This document shows, one piece after another, positions 56,844 to 64,000 of a stretch of DNA of 64,000 nucleotides. The position numbers and the translations under genes were made by a program. The notes beneath the pieces were generated by a model. That model was not told the origin of the DNA, made no database searches, and saw nothing but the letters and a program-made list of their open reading frames with translations. Origin of the DNA: Olivibacter sp. SDN3 (GTDB lineage: Bacteria; Bacteroidota; Bacteroidia; Sphingobacteriales; Sphingobacteriaceae); contig NZ_CP060497.1 in the NCBI RefSeq assembly GCF_014334135.1, positions 1,798,001 to 1,862,000 of the forward strand, read 5' to 3'. Numbering within the stretch: position 1 is the stretch's first letter; the number at the start of each line of letters is the position of its first letter.

Positions 56844-56889
56844 ATCAGCAAAAAAGGCCAGGGGAAATTCCCTGGCCTTTTTTGCTGAT
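56844..56889. terminator. Bidirectional terminator between gldJ and the DUF4270 gene
   Basis: A stem of 20 perfect pairs plus two more (56844-56865 with 56868-56889), with A6/T6 runs on both sides of the GC core, between convergent genes. Confidence 0.92.
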
Positions 56890-56910
56890 GCGGCTGATAA
56901 TTAAACGGCC

Positions 56911-58386
56911 TTAATCAAGTTCTGTATAGTAAATATTCAATTTTGTGCGGACTTCACTGTTCTCCGCTGCATCTTCCGCGTTATATCCCTTTAGTACCAC
57001 TCGGTCCGGACTGTTAACATCTGGCCAAAATGGAATGGTATTGAGGCCCCCGAATACAGGTGCCAGGTAAACGTGTGAATTTTGCACTTTACCCAATACA
57101 ATATCCTGAATAAATGAGGTCATGGAGAAGACATATCTTTTTCTATCACTTTCATAGAAGCCGCCTAAAGCAAAAGGACCCACACCCGGTATGTGAAACT
57201 GCGATCGCGGATCCGCTCCAGGTCTGGCGTCTCCATCCGGAATGGGCTGATTCCGCCCAGCTACATCGCCTCTATAGAGTGTAAGTCGTGGCGCCGGTGT
57301 ATGAATAGAGCCCATATGCTCTTCGTCCACATAAACCACAAGCTCAGCTCTATTGATCGCTATTTTTTTACCTTTTAGCTCGTCTATATAAGGGAACGAT
57401 ATACGCGTCCGCAGGCCCCCCATACCCTGTGCATAAACCGTCGTTTGATTAACTGCCGAATTGGCTAACTGATTTTGCACCTCGGTTGAATATGTACTGC
57501 GTACGCTCGCAGCGAGCGTCGGTCCATTAGCATTGTAAATAGGTAAACGTTTGGAAAGGGTGTCGGTATTTCCTTCGCTATCAGTTACCCGATAGCTAAT
57601 TTCAACACCGTTGGCTTCGGCATTACTAAGCGTAGCAATACCTCCTATACCCTGTTGGCCCGATTGATTAAGACTTAAGTATAACCCCTTTGCATGATTC
57701 CGAAAGCCGTTATCGCTGTTGATCGTAGCTGAGTCGATATCATGGGCAAGCAGCGTGCTGATGAAATTATGGTCTAAGCGAACCCGTAGTTGAGGCGGAA
57801 CACGCACAGAACTATCCTGTCCTGAACTACCGCGTACATTAACAGAGATACTGTCTTTTAAATTAAAACGATTTAACTGTGCTGAGCCTACGACTTCATT
57901 AGTTACAGGCCAATCTTTGCTGGTAAAATATTGCACAGTGGAATTGAAAACTTCGTCTAATTGCCTTACTTCCAGTTGGTGGGTTGAAGATAAGGAGTCT
58001 CCCACAAAGCTGTTGCCATAACGCAAAACAAGAACAGCAGAGTCTATTTGTGCATTTTCCGGCAAACGGGAGTCTCCAGATGATCGGTCAACGGCCATGG
58101 CAATAGCGGCATGCGTTTCGCCAATAATGTCATCTTTTAAAAAACCTAATGGAAGTTGGTTAACGGGTATGCCTAAAATATTTGATTGCGACTGACCTTG
58201 TGTAGGCGTAGTTGAGGCGCTGTCATCCCTAACGGTAGCTGTATGAAGGGTGAGGGTGTCATTTAAAATCCCATAAAAGCTATCGCCGGGGTTGTTGTCC
58301 AAGCCTATTCCCGCTGGGTTTTCACAGCTGCTCAAAATAAAGAGACTTATTAACAATGTCAATAAGTCTCGGGTATAATATTTCAT
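56911..58386 (-). CDS. DUF4270 lipoprotein
   Basis: 491 residues. Signal peptide with lipobox 'LSSC' (near residue 20) from ATG 58386; a frame to 58446 would put 20 polar residues before it. 'CENPAGIGLDNNPGD' at the start, beta-rich middle with 'DSAVLVLRYGN', and 'AELVVYVDEEH' later are typical of this Bacteroidota family. Function unknown; it lies directly downstream of the GT5 half-protein, a frequent arrangement in the phylum. Confidence 0.85.
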   Translation of the reverse strand: MKYYTRDLLTLLISLFILSSCENPAGIGLDNNPGDSFYGILNDTLTLHTATVRDDSASTTPTQGQSQSNILGIPVNQLPLGFLKDDIIGETHAAIAMAVDRSSGDSRLPENAQIDSAVLVLRYGNSFVGDSLSSTHQLEVRQLDEVFNSTVQYFTSKDWPVTNEVVGSAQLNRFNLKDSISVNVRGSSGQDSSVRVPPQLRVRLDHNFISTLLAHDIDSATINSDNGFRNHAKGLYLSLNQSGQQGIGGIATLSNAEANGVEISYRVTDSEGNTDTLSKRLPIYNANGPTLAASVRSTYSTEVQNQLANSAVNQTTVYAQGMGGLRTRISFPYIDELKGKKIAINRAELVVYVDEEHMGSIHTPAPRLTLYRGDVAGRNQPIPDGDARPGADPRSQFHIPGVGPFALGGFYESDRKRYVFSMTSFIQDIVLGKVQNSHVYLAPVFGGLNTIPFWPDVNSPDRVVLKGYNAEDAAENSEVRTKLNIYYTELD

Positions 58387-58503
58387 TCGAAAGTATTTTT
58401 TAATAATATCTCCTGAAACCTGTAAGGGCGATTTGTGCCGTGCCATTTGAACAGGTTCATTCGAAAAACTCGTTAAAGTCTATATAACTTATTAAATCCT
58501 AAA

Positions 58504-59328
58504 CTATGCTACAGTTTCCAGTTCCTCACTGGAAAATTGCTCGTAAAGGTTGCAATAATTTTCGAATTCTGTATCGCTTTTGCAGTCAGTCACCGGAATT
58601 TCGCTCTTTTTAACAATATTTAACAGTTTTTCATCTATGTTTTCTTCCGACAAGACAATAGCATCTGCATATCGAAGGGCGCCATTATATAAACCGGCAT
58701 AATCTGGCGAGTTATAACTAACCAAATCCGCTGCGGTCATATTTCCAGTAAGTGCCTTTTCAGCAAATTTCGGATCTAAAGGATGATCGAATGAATCGTC
58801 GTATAAAGAATAGATAATCTTTGCATCTTTAAACGTCGGATCGTCCTTATAAGCGGTTTTTACATAAGCGGGAACCAATGTGCTCATCCAGCCATGACAG
58901 TGGATCACATCCGGAGACCAGCCCAGCTTCTTAACCGTTTCCAATGCGCCTTTACAGAAGAAAATAGCACGTTCATCATTGTCAGAAAAGAATTTACCTT
59001 CTTTATCTGTAAAAACATGCTTACGTTGGAAATATTCCTCGTTATCTAAAAAGTAAACTTGCATTCTGGCAGCGGGGATAGAAGCCACTTTTATGATAAG
59101 CGGATTGTCATTATTATCCACTACAATGTTCATCCCTGATAATCTAATTACCTCATGTAAGCGGTTTCTACGCTCGTTAATATTGCCAAAACGAGGCATC
59201 AATATGCGTATTTCAAAGCCCTTCTCCTGCATGGCCTGGGGTAACTCTCTTGTTATCTCAGAAATTTTGCTAAGCTCCAGGAAAGGCGACATCTCGTGGG
59301 TAATGTACAATATCTTCGTTTTTGCCAT
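58504..59328 (-). CDS. Glycogen/starch synthase-like protein, N-terminal half only
   Basis: 274 residues corresponding to the N-terminal GT5 domain of glycogen synthase; the C-terminal donor half of the GT-B fold is absent. 'ILYITHEMSPF' is GT5-like, but where GT5 has the K-x-G-G-L ADP-glucose motif this protein reads E-L-S-K-I (about residues 18-22). 'PDVIHCHGWMSTLVPAYVK' keeps the domain core. ATG 59328 rather than TTG 59334. Single-domain forms are common in Bacteroidota; activity is doubtful and a regulatory role is possible. Confidence 0.82.
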   Translation of the reverse strand: MAKTKILYITHEMSPFLELSKISEITRELPQAMQEKGFEIRILMPRFGNINERRNRLHEVIRLSGMNIVVDNNDNPLIIKVASIPAARMQVYFLDNEEYFQRKHVFTDKEGKFFSDNDERAIFFCKGALETVKKLGWSPDVIHCHGWMSTLVPAYVKTAYKDDPTFKDAKIIYSLYDDSFDHPLDPKFAEKALTGNMTAADLVSYNSPDYAGLYNGALRYADAIVLSEENIDEKLLNIVKKSEIPVTDCKSDTEFENYCNLYEQFSSEELETVA

Positions 59329-59577
59329 CTCCAATAAATTATATTTTAGAATTTTTGAAAAGTGATACTATCATGCGTGGCTGCTGTACACGACGAAGTA
59401 GTAACAGCGGTGATTCCTGCTTTTGATAGTTTCTTTGTCATTAAAATAAATGCTCTAATGAAAAATCGGTCTGCAAATATACGCATTATCTTATGATATA
59501 TCAACGATTTATGAAAAAACCTTTGTAGTTTAGTTTAAATTGTTCAACTTTACTCCCTTGTTTTAAAGCAAAAAAAA

Positions 59578-60468
59578 TTGAAAATAATATCAACCAAATT
59601 GGCTTTGCAGGCTTATTTGAGTGCATTTAAGCGGAGTAAAAAACAGATTGGTTTTGTACCCACAATGGGGGCGCTGCATGCCGGTCATTTATCGCTGATC
59701 GAACGATCGAAAGCACAGACGGCTATCACCGTTTGTAGTATCTTTGTTAACCCAACACAATTTAATGATCCTGCTGACCTTGAAAAATATCCAAGACCTA
59801 TTGCCCATGATCGGCAATTGTTACAGACCGTAGGTTGTGACGTGCTGTTTTTGCCTGAAGTAAAGGAAATGTATCCAGATGATCAGGAGCAATGGGAAAT
59901 TGATTTAGGTGGCTTGGAAAGGCGTTGGGAGGGCGCACATCGTCCTGGACATTACGAAGGCGTTACACAGATTGTCAAGAAACTTTTTGATGTTGTTCAG
60001 CCCGATTCTGCATTTTTTGGTCAAAAGGATTATCAGCAATGTCTCATCATACAGCACATGATTGAGCGCTTGCATTTACCTGTAAAGCTCGTTATTGGTA
60101 AAACATTGCGTGATGCCGACGGTTTGGCACTTAGCTCACGAAATGTACGCTTATCACCAAAAGGGAGAGAGCAGGCTTTAGCGCTCTCAAGGGCGCTGTT
60201 TATGGTGCAAGAGCAAATTAGTCAAAAGCCGCTGGCCGAACTGCGGAAAATGACGCTCGATTTTTTGCAGCAAGCTGATGGGGTGAAGCTGGAATATTTC
60301 GCGATATGCAACGCAGAAACGTTGGAAGAAATAACCTCAGATACCGGCGCAACGAGTCACAAACGTATAGTGGTATTAGTAGCCGCTTGGGTGGACAATG
60401 TGCGATTAATAGATAATGTGCTTATTGACAACACTGGCAGTAATAGATCGTCAAAAGGTAATCTGTAA
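59578..60468 (+). CDS. panC: Pantothenate synthetase
   Basis: ATP-dependent ligation of pantoate and beta-alanine. Nucleotidyltransferase fold: 'VPTMGALHAGHLSLI' (HxGH near residue 33), 'SIFVNPTQFNDPADLEKYPR', 'FGQKDYQQCLIIQHM', 'SSRNVRLSP'. The start must be TTG 59578: the first in-frame ATG lies within the active-site motif, and the frame begins with the usual 'MKIISTKLALQ' layout. 296 residues. panD follows 67 bases later. Confidence 0.95.
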   Translation: MKIISTKLALQAYLSAFKRSKKQIGFVPTMGALHAGHLSLIERSKAQTAITVCSIFVNPTQFNDPADLEKYPRPIAHDRQLLQTVGCDVLFLPEVKEMYPDDQEQWEIDLGGLERRWEGAHRPGHYEGVTQIVKKLFDVVQPDSAFFGQKDYQQCLIIQHMIERLHLPVKLVIGKTLRDADGLALSSRNVRLSPKGREQALALSRALFMVQEQISQKPLAELRKMTLDFLQQADGVKLEYFAICNAETLEEITSDTGATSHKRIVVLVAAWVDNVRLIDNVLIDNTGSNRSSKGNL

Positions 60469-60523
60469 ATCATAATTTGAGCAGCGTCGGAGGGGATGCA
60501 CGCAATAACTAATTACAAATGCT

Positions 60524-60531
60524 TATCTTTG
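60524..60531 (+). promoter_or_regulatory. -7 box TATCTTTG, four bases before panD
   Basis: Perfect TAnnTTTG with ATG 60536 after four bases. No -33 TTTG at normal spacing. Indicates a separate, possibly leaderless panD transcript besides read-through from panC. Confidence 0.5.
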
Positions 60532-60535
60532 CAGC

Positions 60536-60886
60536 ATGATTATTGAGGTGTTGAAATCAAAAATTCATAGGGTTAGAGTCACACAGGCTGAGCTTAACTA
60601 TGTCGGAAGCATAACCATTGACGAAGATTTAATAGAAGCGGCTAATATTATTCCCAATGAAAAGGTGCAGATTGTAAATAATAACAATGGTGCACGCTTT
60701 GAAACCTATGTCATTAAAGGAGAGCGGGGTTCGGGTATTGTATGCCTGAACGGTGCGGCTGCGCGTTTAGCGCAGGTGGGAGACGTCGTGATTATCATCT
60801 CTTATTGTCAATTATCTATAGAAGAGGCAAAAAAATATGAACCAATATTGGTGTTCCCTGATGCTGATAATAAAATAGTGAAATAG
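60536..60886 (+). CDS. panD: Aspartate 1-decarboxylase
   Basis: Makes beta-alanine for pantothenate. A self-cleaving pyruvoyl enzyme: the Gly24-Ser25 cleavage site lies in '[11 protein letters not shown]', where the serine becomes the pyruvoyl group. '[17 protein letters not shown]' and '[11 protein letters not shown]' are conserved. 116 residues, normal. Works directly with the neighbouring PanC. Confidence 0.97.
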   Translation: MIIEVLKSKIHRVRVTQAELNYVGSITIDEDLIEAANIIPNEKVQIVNNNNGARFETYVIKGERGSGIVCLNGAAARLAQVGDVVIIISYCQLSIEEAKKYEPILVFPDADNKIVK

Positions 60887-61001
60887 TCTTACCCTTAATT
60901 TCCGTCCCGATAAATTTGACTGACTCTGGCAATGACAACGCCAGTGGTCTTATTGTGTTAAATTTTTCGCTCTAATGTTATGCTTGCATAGTAAAAAGCT
61001 G

Positions 61002-61009
61002 TAACTTTG
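61002..61009 (+). promoter_or_regulatory. -7 box TAACTTTG before the acyl-CoA dehydrogenase gene
   Basis: Perfect TAnnTTTG 15 bases before ATG 61025. A TTG at 60984-60986 is 15 bases upstream; the -33 element is therefore weak. Confidence 0.45.
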
Positions 61010-61024
61010 GGAAAACCCATATTT

Positions 61025-62167
61025 ATGATATTCGATTTAACAGAGGAGCAGCAGCTTATACGAAATGCAGCGAGAGATTTCGCACAAACCGCATTGAAAC
61101 CTGGTGTTATAGAACGTGATGAAAAACAACAGTTTCCGGCCAAGGAAGTTAAACAACTTGGTGAATTAGGTTTTTTGGGAATGATGACCAGTCCAACATA
61201 TAATGGTGCCGGTATGGACACTGTTTCGTATGTCTTGGTTATGGAAGAATTATCGAAAATTGACGCATCTACCTCCGTAGTGGTATCTGTGAACAATTCG
61301 CTGGTTTGTTTTGGCCTCGAAAAGTATGGGTCGGAACAACAGAAAGAAAAATACCTGAAGCCCTTAGCTGCGGGTGAACAAATAGGTGCTTTCTGCCTTT
61401 CGGAGCCAGAAGCTGGTTCTGATGCTACCTCCCAGCGTACCACAGCAGAAGATAAGGGTGATTATTACTTGCTCAACGGAACAAAAAACTGGATTACCAA
61501 TGGGAGTACCGCTTCTATCTACTTGGTAATCGCACAAACCCATCCTGAACGCGGGCATCGGGGCATCAATGCTTTTATTTTGGAGAAGGGCATGGAGGGG
61601 TTTACTATTGGTCCTAAGGAAAACAAATTGGGCATTAGAGGGTCTGATACGCATTCCTTGCTCTTTTCCGACGTGAAGGTACCCAAAGAAAATCGCATTG
61701 GCGAAGATGGCTTCGGGTTTAAATTTGCCATGCAAACTTTAGCGGGCGGAAGAATTGGTATTGCGGCCCAGGCATTGGGTATCGCTTCAGGAGCTTTTGA
61801 ATTGGCTGTGAAATATGCAAAAGAACGGAAAACATTCGGAAAACCTATTGCTGAGCATCAGGCCATTCAGTTTAAATTGGCCGATATGCATACGCAGATA
61901 GAAGCTGCACGACTACTTTGCCTGAAGGCTGCTTGGTTAAAAGACCAAGGTAAACCTTATGCTGACGCCGCAGCCGTGGCTAAACTTTTTGCTTCCGATG
62001 TGGCCATGAATGTAACCGTTGAAGCGGTGCAAATACACGGTGGTTATGGCTTCGTAAAAGAATACCATGTAGAGCGGCTGATGCGTGATGCAAAAATTAC
62101 GCAGATTTATGAGGGAACATCGGAAATTCAGCGCTTGGTAATTTCTCGGTCAATTTTAGACAATTAG
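61025..62167 (+). CDS. Acyl-CoA dehydrogenase
   Basis: FAD enzyme of fatty or branched acyl-CoA oxidation. FAD site 'FCLSEPEAGSDA', 'NGTKNWITNG', and near the C-terminus 'QIHGGYGFVKEYHVERLMRDAK' with the catalytic glutamate in 'IYEGTSEIQ'. The catalytic base in this position is typical of the short-chain (butyryl) group. ATG 61025 (380 residues) is used, as an upstream TTG (61007) overlaps the promoter box. Monocistronic. Confidence 0.93.
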   Translation: MIFDLTEEQQLIRNAARDFAQTALKPGVIERDEKQQFPAKEVKQLGELGFLGMMTSPTYNGAGMDTVSYVLVMEELSKIDASTSVVVSVNNSLVCFGLEKYGSEQQKEKYLKPLAAGEQIGAFCLSEPEAGSDATSQRTTAEDKGDYYLLNGTKNWITNGSTASIYLVIAQTHPERGHRGINAFILEKGMEGFTIGPKENKLGIRGSDTHSLLFSDVKVPKENRIGEDGFGFKFAMQTLAGGRIGIAAQALGIASGAFELAVKYAKERKTFGKPIAEHQAIQFKLADMHTQIEAARLLCLKAAWLKDQGKPYADAAAVAKLFASDVAMNVTVEAVQIHGGYGFVKEYHVERLMRDAKITQIYEGTSEIQRLVISRSILDN

Positions 62168-62250
62168 ACAGAAAGATTAGTATTTTAGCTCCAAATTTCA
62201 CATTTCAGCAAATGTGAATTAGCTTGTTGTTTAATAATTGATCCTGTGTA

Positions 62251-63498
62251 ATGAATATTTATGGCCGTTTAGTTGTTTTAGGAATCTTAACTTTAGCTTC
62301 GTTCACCAATTGCTCAAAACATGCAATTGGATTGAAGAATGGTGTTTGGCGGGGGGTGCTAACCACAGATTCCAGTATAGATATTCCCTTTAACTTTGAA
62401 ATATATGATTCTCTAGGCGTGGCACAACTGGCCTTTCTTAACGGTAAGGAAAGGTTAAATATTAATGAGGTAGAAGAAACGGACGACTCTGTGTTTATAA
62501 AAACGCCACTCTATGAAAGCGAAATAAGAGCCGCAAAATCGGCAAACGGAATGGAAGGGGTCTGGATAAAACGGCTGCCTGGAGGGTCAACCCAAATGCC
62601 CTTTAAAGCGGTTGCTGACAAGGAATATCGTTTTATCGAGCAGACTACGGCAGAAGAGACCATAGATGTTGCCGGAAGATGGTCTGTTCAGTTCTACAGA
62701 AACAATAATGTGGATACTACGTTTGCAGTAGGCGAGTTTGAACAAGGTGACGGACAGGTCGATGGTTCTTTTCTTACAACCACGGGAGATTATCGCTTTT
62801 TAAGCGGTGTAGTAGATAAAAAGACCTTGATGCTGTCGGGGTTTAGCGGGTCTGGCCCGGTACTGTTCACTGGAGATTTACTGGATAGTCTGAATATCGT
62901 GAACGGTAAAATGTACGCCGGACCTTCAAGCGAAGTAAATTGGTCGGCCCGGAGAGACCCAGACGCCATGCTGCCCGATGCCTATAAGATAGCGGGATTG
63001 AAAGCGGGGAACGATCGGATTGATTTTAGTTTTGAGGATTTAGATGGCCAAACTGTTTCATTGAATGATGGGCGGTTTTTAAATAAGGTAGTGGTCGTGC
63101 AGTTTCTGGGCTCCTGGTGCCCAAACTGCATGGATGAAACGGCGTTTCTGGCACCTTTTTATGATAAGTATAAAGAGAAAGGGTTGGAAGTTGTTGGTTT
63201 AGCTTATGAGCGGTATAAGGAACCTGAAAAAGCCAGAGCTGCGGTAACTAACCTCAAAAATAGATTCCGTGTAAACTATCCGCTATTGATTACCGGCTAT
63301 ACCAATGATAAGAAACAAGTAGAGGAGAGTATTCCTTCCCTAGAAAACTTCTCCGCATTCCCCACCACAATTATCATCGATAGAACCGGAGTGGTACGTA
63401 AAATTCATACCGGCTTCAGCGGACCGGCAACGGGAGTACATTATACCAACTATATTGAACAATTCGAAAAGGAGATCAACAGCCTCTTAGCTCAATAA
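62251..63498 (+). CDS. TlpA-like thiol-disulfide lipoprotein
   Basis: 415 residues. Signal peptide with lipobox 'FTNC' (near residue 22). Residues about 25-240 are a beta-rich domain I do not recognise; residues about 270-415 form a thioredoxin/AhpC-TSA fold with active site 'GSWCPNCMDE' (CxxC) and the cis-proline region 'SAFPTTIIID'. Probably a periplasmic reductase or oxidoreductase attached to a membrane. Four bases before the M1 peptidase gene, so likely in one operon. Confidence 0.88.
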   Translation: MNIYGRLVVLGILTLASFTNCSKHAIGLKNGVWRGVLTTDSSIDIPFNFEIYDSLGVAQLAFLNGKERLNINEVEETDDSVFIKTPLYESEIRAAKSANGMEGVWIKRLPGGSTQMPFKAVADKEYRFIEQTTAEETIDVAGRWSVQFYRNNNVDTTFAVGEFEQGDGQVDGSFLTTTGDYRFLSGVVDKKTLMLSGFSGSGPVLFTGDLLDSLNIVNGKMYAGPSSEVNWSARRDPDAMLPDAYKIAGLKAGNDRIDFSFEDLDGQTVSLNDGRFLNKVVVVQFLGSWCPNCMDETAFLAPFYDKYKEKGLEVVGLAYERYKEPEKARAAVTNLKNRFRVNYPLLITGYTNDKKQVEESIPSLENFSAFPTTIIIDRTGVVRKIHTGFSGPATGVHYTNYIEQFEKEINSLLAQ

Positions 63499-63502
63499 AT
63501 TC

Positions 63503-64000
63503 ATGCGTAAACGATTTTTTCTGTTACCAGCATTGGTAGCTCAGCTTATTGCCTTATCATGTACAACTACTCAGCATGTGGCGATGCCACCTGTCACGAT
63601 TCACGCCAATGCTCCTCAAGCCTTCGTCTACCAGGAATCGTACCCTATTAAAACCGCAATAAGACATACGGCACTTGATCTCTCATTTGATTGGGAGCAA
63701 GCACAGGTGCTGGGAAAAGCAACCCTCACCTTACAGCCGCATTTCTATCCGCAGGATACAGTAGTATTAGATGCTAATGGTTTTGAAATCCATGAAATCG
63801 CGCTCATGAAAAGCGATCAGAAGAAACGGTTAGACTTTGTGTACGACGGCAAGAAACTGCGTGTAGCTTTAGATAGAGCATACGATAGAACAGAACAGAT
63901 AAAAATATTTATTGACTATACGGCAAAGCCTAACGACTTAGAAGTAGGTACTGATATTGCTTCTCCTGACGACAGGGGGCTATATTTTATCGAGCCTGAC
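63503..64000 (+). CDS. M1 family aminopeptidase, 5' part of the gene
   Basis: Open from ATG 63503 to the window end (166 residues). Signal peptide with a possible lipobox 'ALSC' (near residue 20). 'IRHTALDLSFDWEQAQVLGKATLTL' type beta-strands and 'ASPDDRGLYFI' fit the N-terminal domain of Bacteroidota M1 (leukotriene A4 hydrolase-like) peptidases; the HExxH zinc site lies beyond the window, so the assignment rests on the N-domain. Follows the TlpA-like gene by four bases. Confidence 0.78.
   Translation, partial: MRKRFFLLPALVAQLIALSCTTTQHVAMPPVTIHANAPQAFVYQESYPIKTAIRHTALDLSFDWEQAQVLGKATLTLQPHFYPQDTVVLDANGFEIHEIALMKSDQKKRLDFVYDGKKLRVALDRAYDRTEQIKIFIDYTAKPNDLEVGTDIASPDDRGLYFIEPD

Overview
The window is a gene-dense piece of core chromosome from a Bacteroidota bacterium, most probably of the Sphingobacteriaceae/Sphingobacteriales. 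The reasons are: a 14-gene nuo operon with a short NuoG; family markers nearly restricted to the phylum (GldJ, DUF4270, DUF4834, OstA-like, S46 dipeptidyl-peptidase, BshA, single-domain glycogen/starch synthase-like protein); few Shine-Dalgarno sequences; and promoters of the Bacteroidota type TTTG-N19/20-TAnnTTTG. I saw no rRNA or tRNA gene, CRISPR array, insertion sequence, prophage or replication origin.

Layout. 1-1056: end of a TPR protein. 1256-14604: complete respiratory complex I operon nuoA-N from one strong promoter. 14686-17978: DedA, inorganic pyrophosphatase, CBS/CorC-type membrane protein and RsmE in one direction. 18014-20048 (-): tyrosine-branch pair (aminotransferase, prephenate dehydrogenase). 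20486-22306: MsbA-like ABC exporter. 22429-27310 (-): rimP-nusA-infB with a clear promoter and a leader hairpin. 27500-29046: small holin-4-like membrane protein and a lactonase-fold protein. 29147-32535 (-): bshA and a serine hydrolase fused to a GH3 C-domain-like region. 32847-35762: Mom/GNAT-like protein, Gfo/Idh/MocA oxidoreductase and a MiaA homologue. 35845-40569 (-): S46 peptidase and OstA-like protein. 40729-45560: tilS, PH-like membrane protein, DUF4834, YfhO. 45605-52133 (-): a seven-gene surface-glycan cluster (two methyltransferases, four glycosyltransferase-type proteins, a flippase). 52212-54017 (-): typA. 54239-54397: a 52-residue Cys-rich membrane protein. 54424-54903 (-): ispF. 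55241-56818: gldJ. 56911-59328 (-): DUF4270 lipoprotein and a GT5 half-protein. 59578-60886: panC-panD. 61025-64000: acyl-CoA dehydrogenase, TlpA-like lipoprotein and the start of an M1 peptidase.

How it works together. Most of the window is housekeeping: energy (complex I), translation (rimP-nusA-infB, typA, rsmE, tilS, miaA), amino acid, pantothenate and isoprenoid synthesis, and thiol redox. A second theme is the envelope: OstA-like, MsbA-like, YfhO, DedA, the glycan cluster and the lipoproteins GldJ, DUF4270 and TlpA-like.

I found no clear new multi-gene system. The observations most worth a second look are the headless GH3/beta-lactamase fusion, the TAnnTTTG boxes that sit 4-5 bases from start codons (suggesting leaderless mRNAs), the attenuator-like hairpin at the 5' end of the rimP-nusA-infB mRNA, the chromosomal Mom/GNAT-like protein, the GT5 half-protein that has lost the usual ADP-glucose motif, and the glycan cluster without a polymerase next to YfhO. 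Families were assigned by reading motifs, not by database search.
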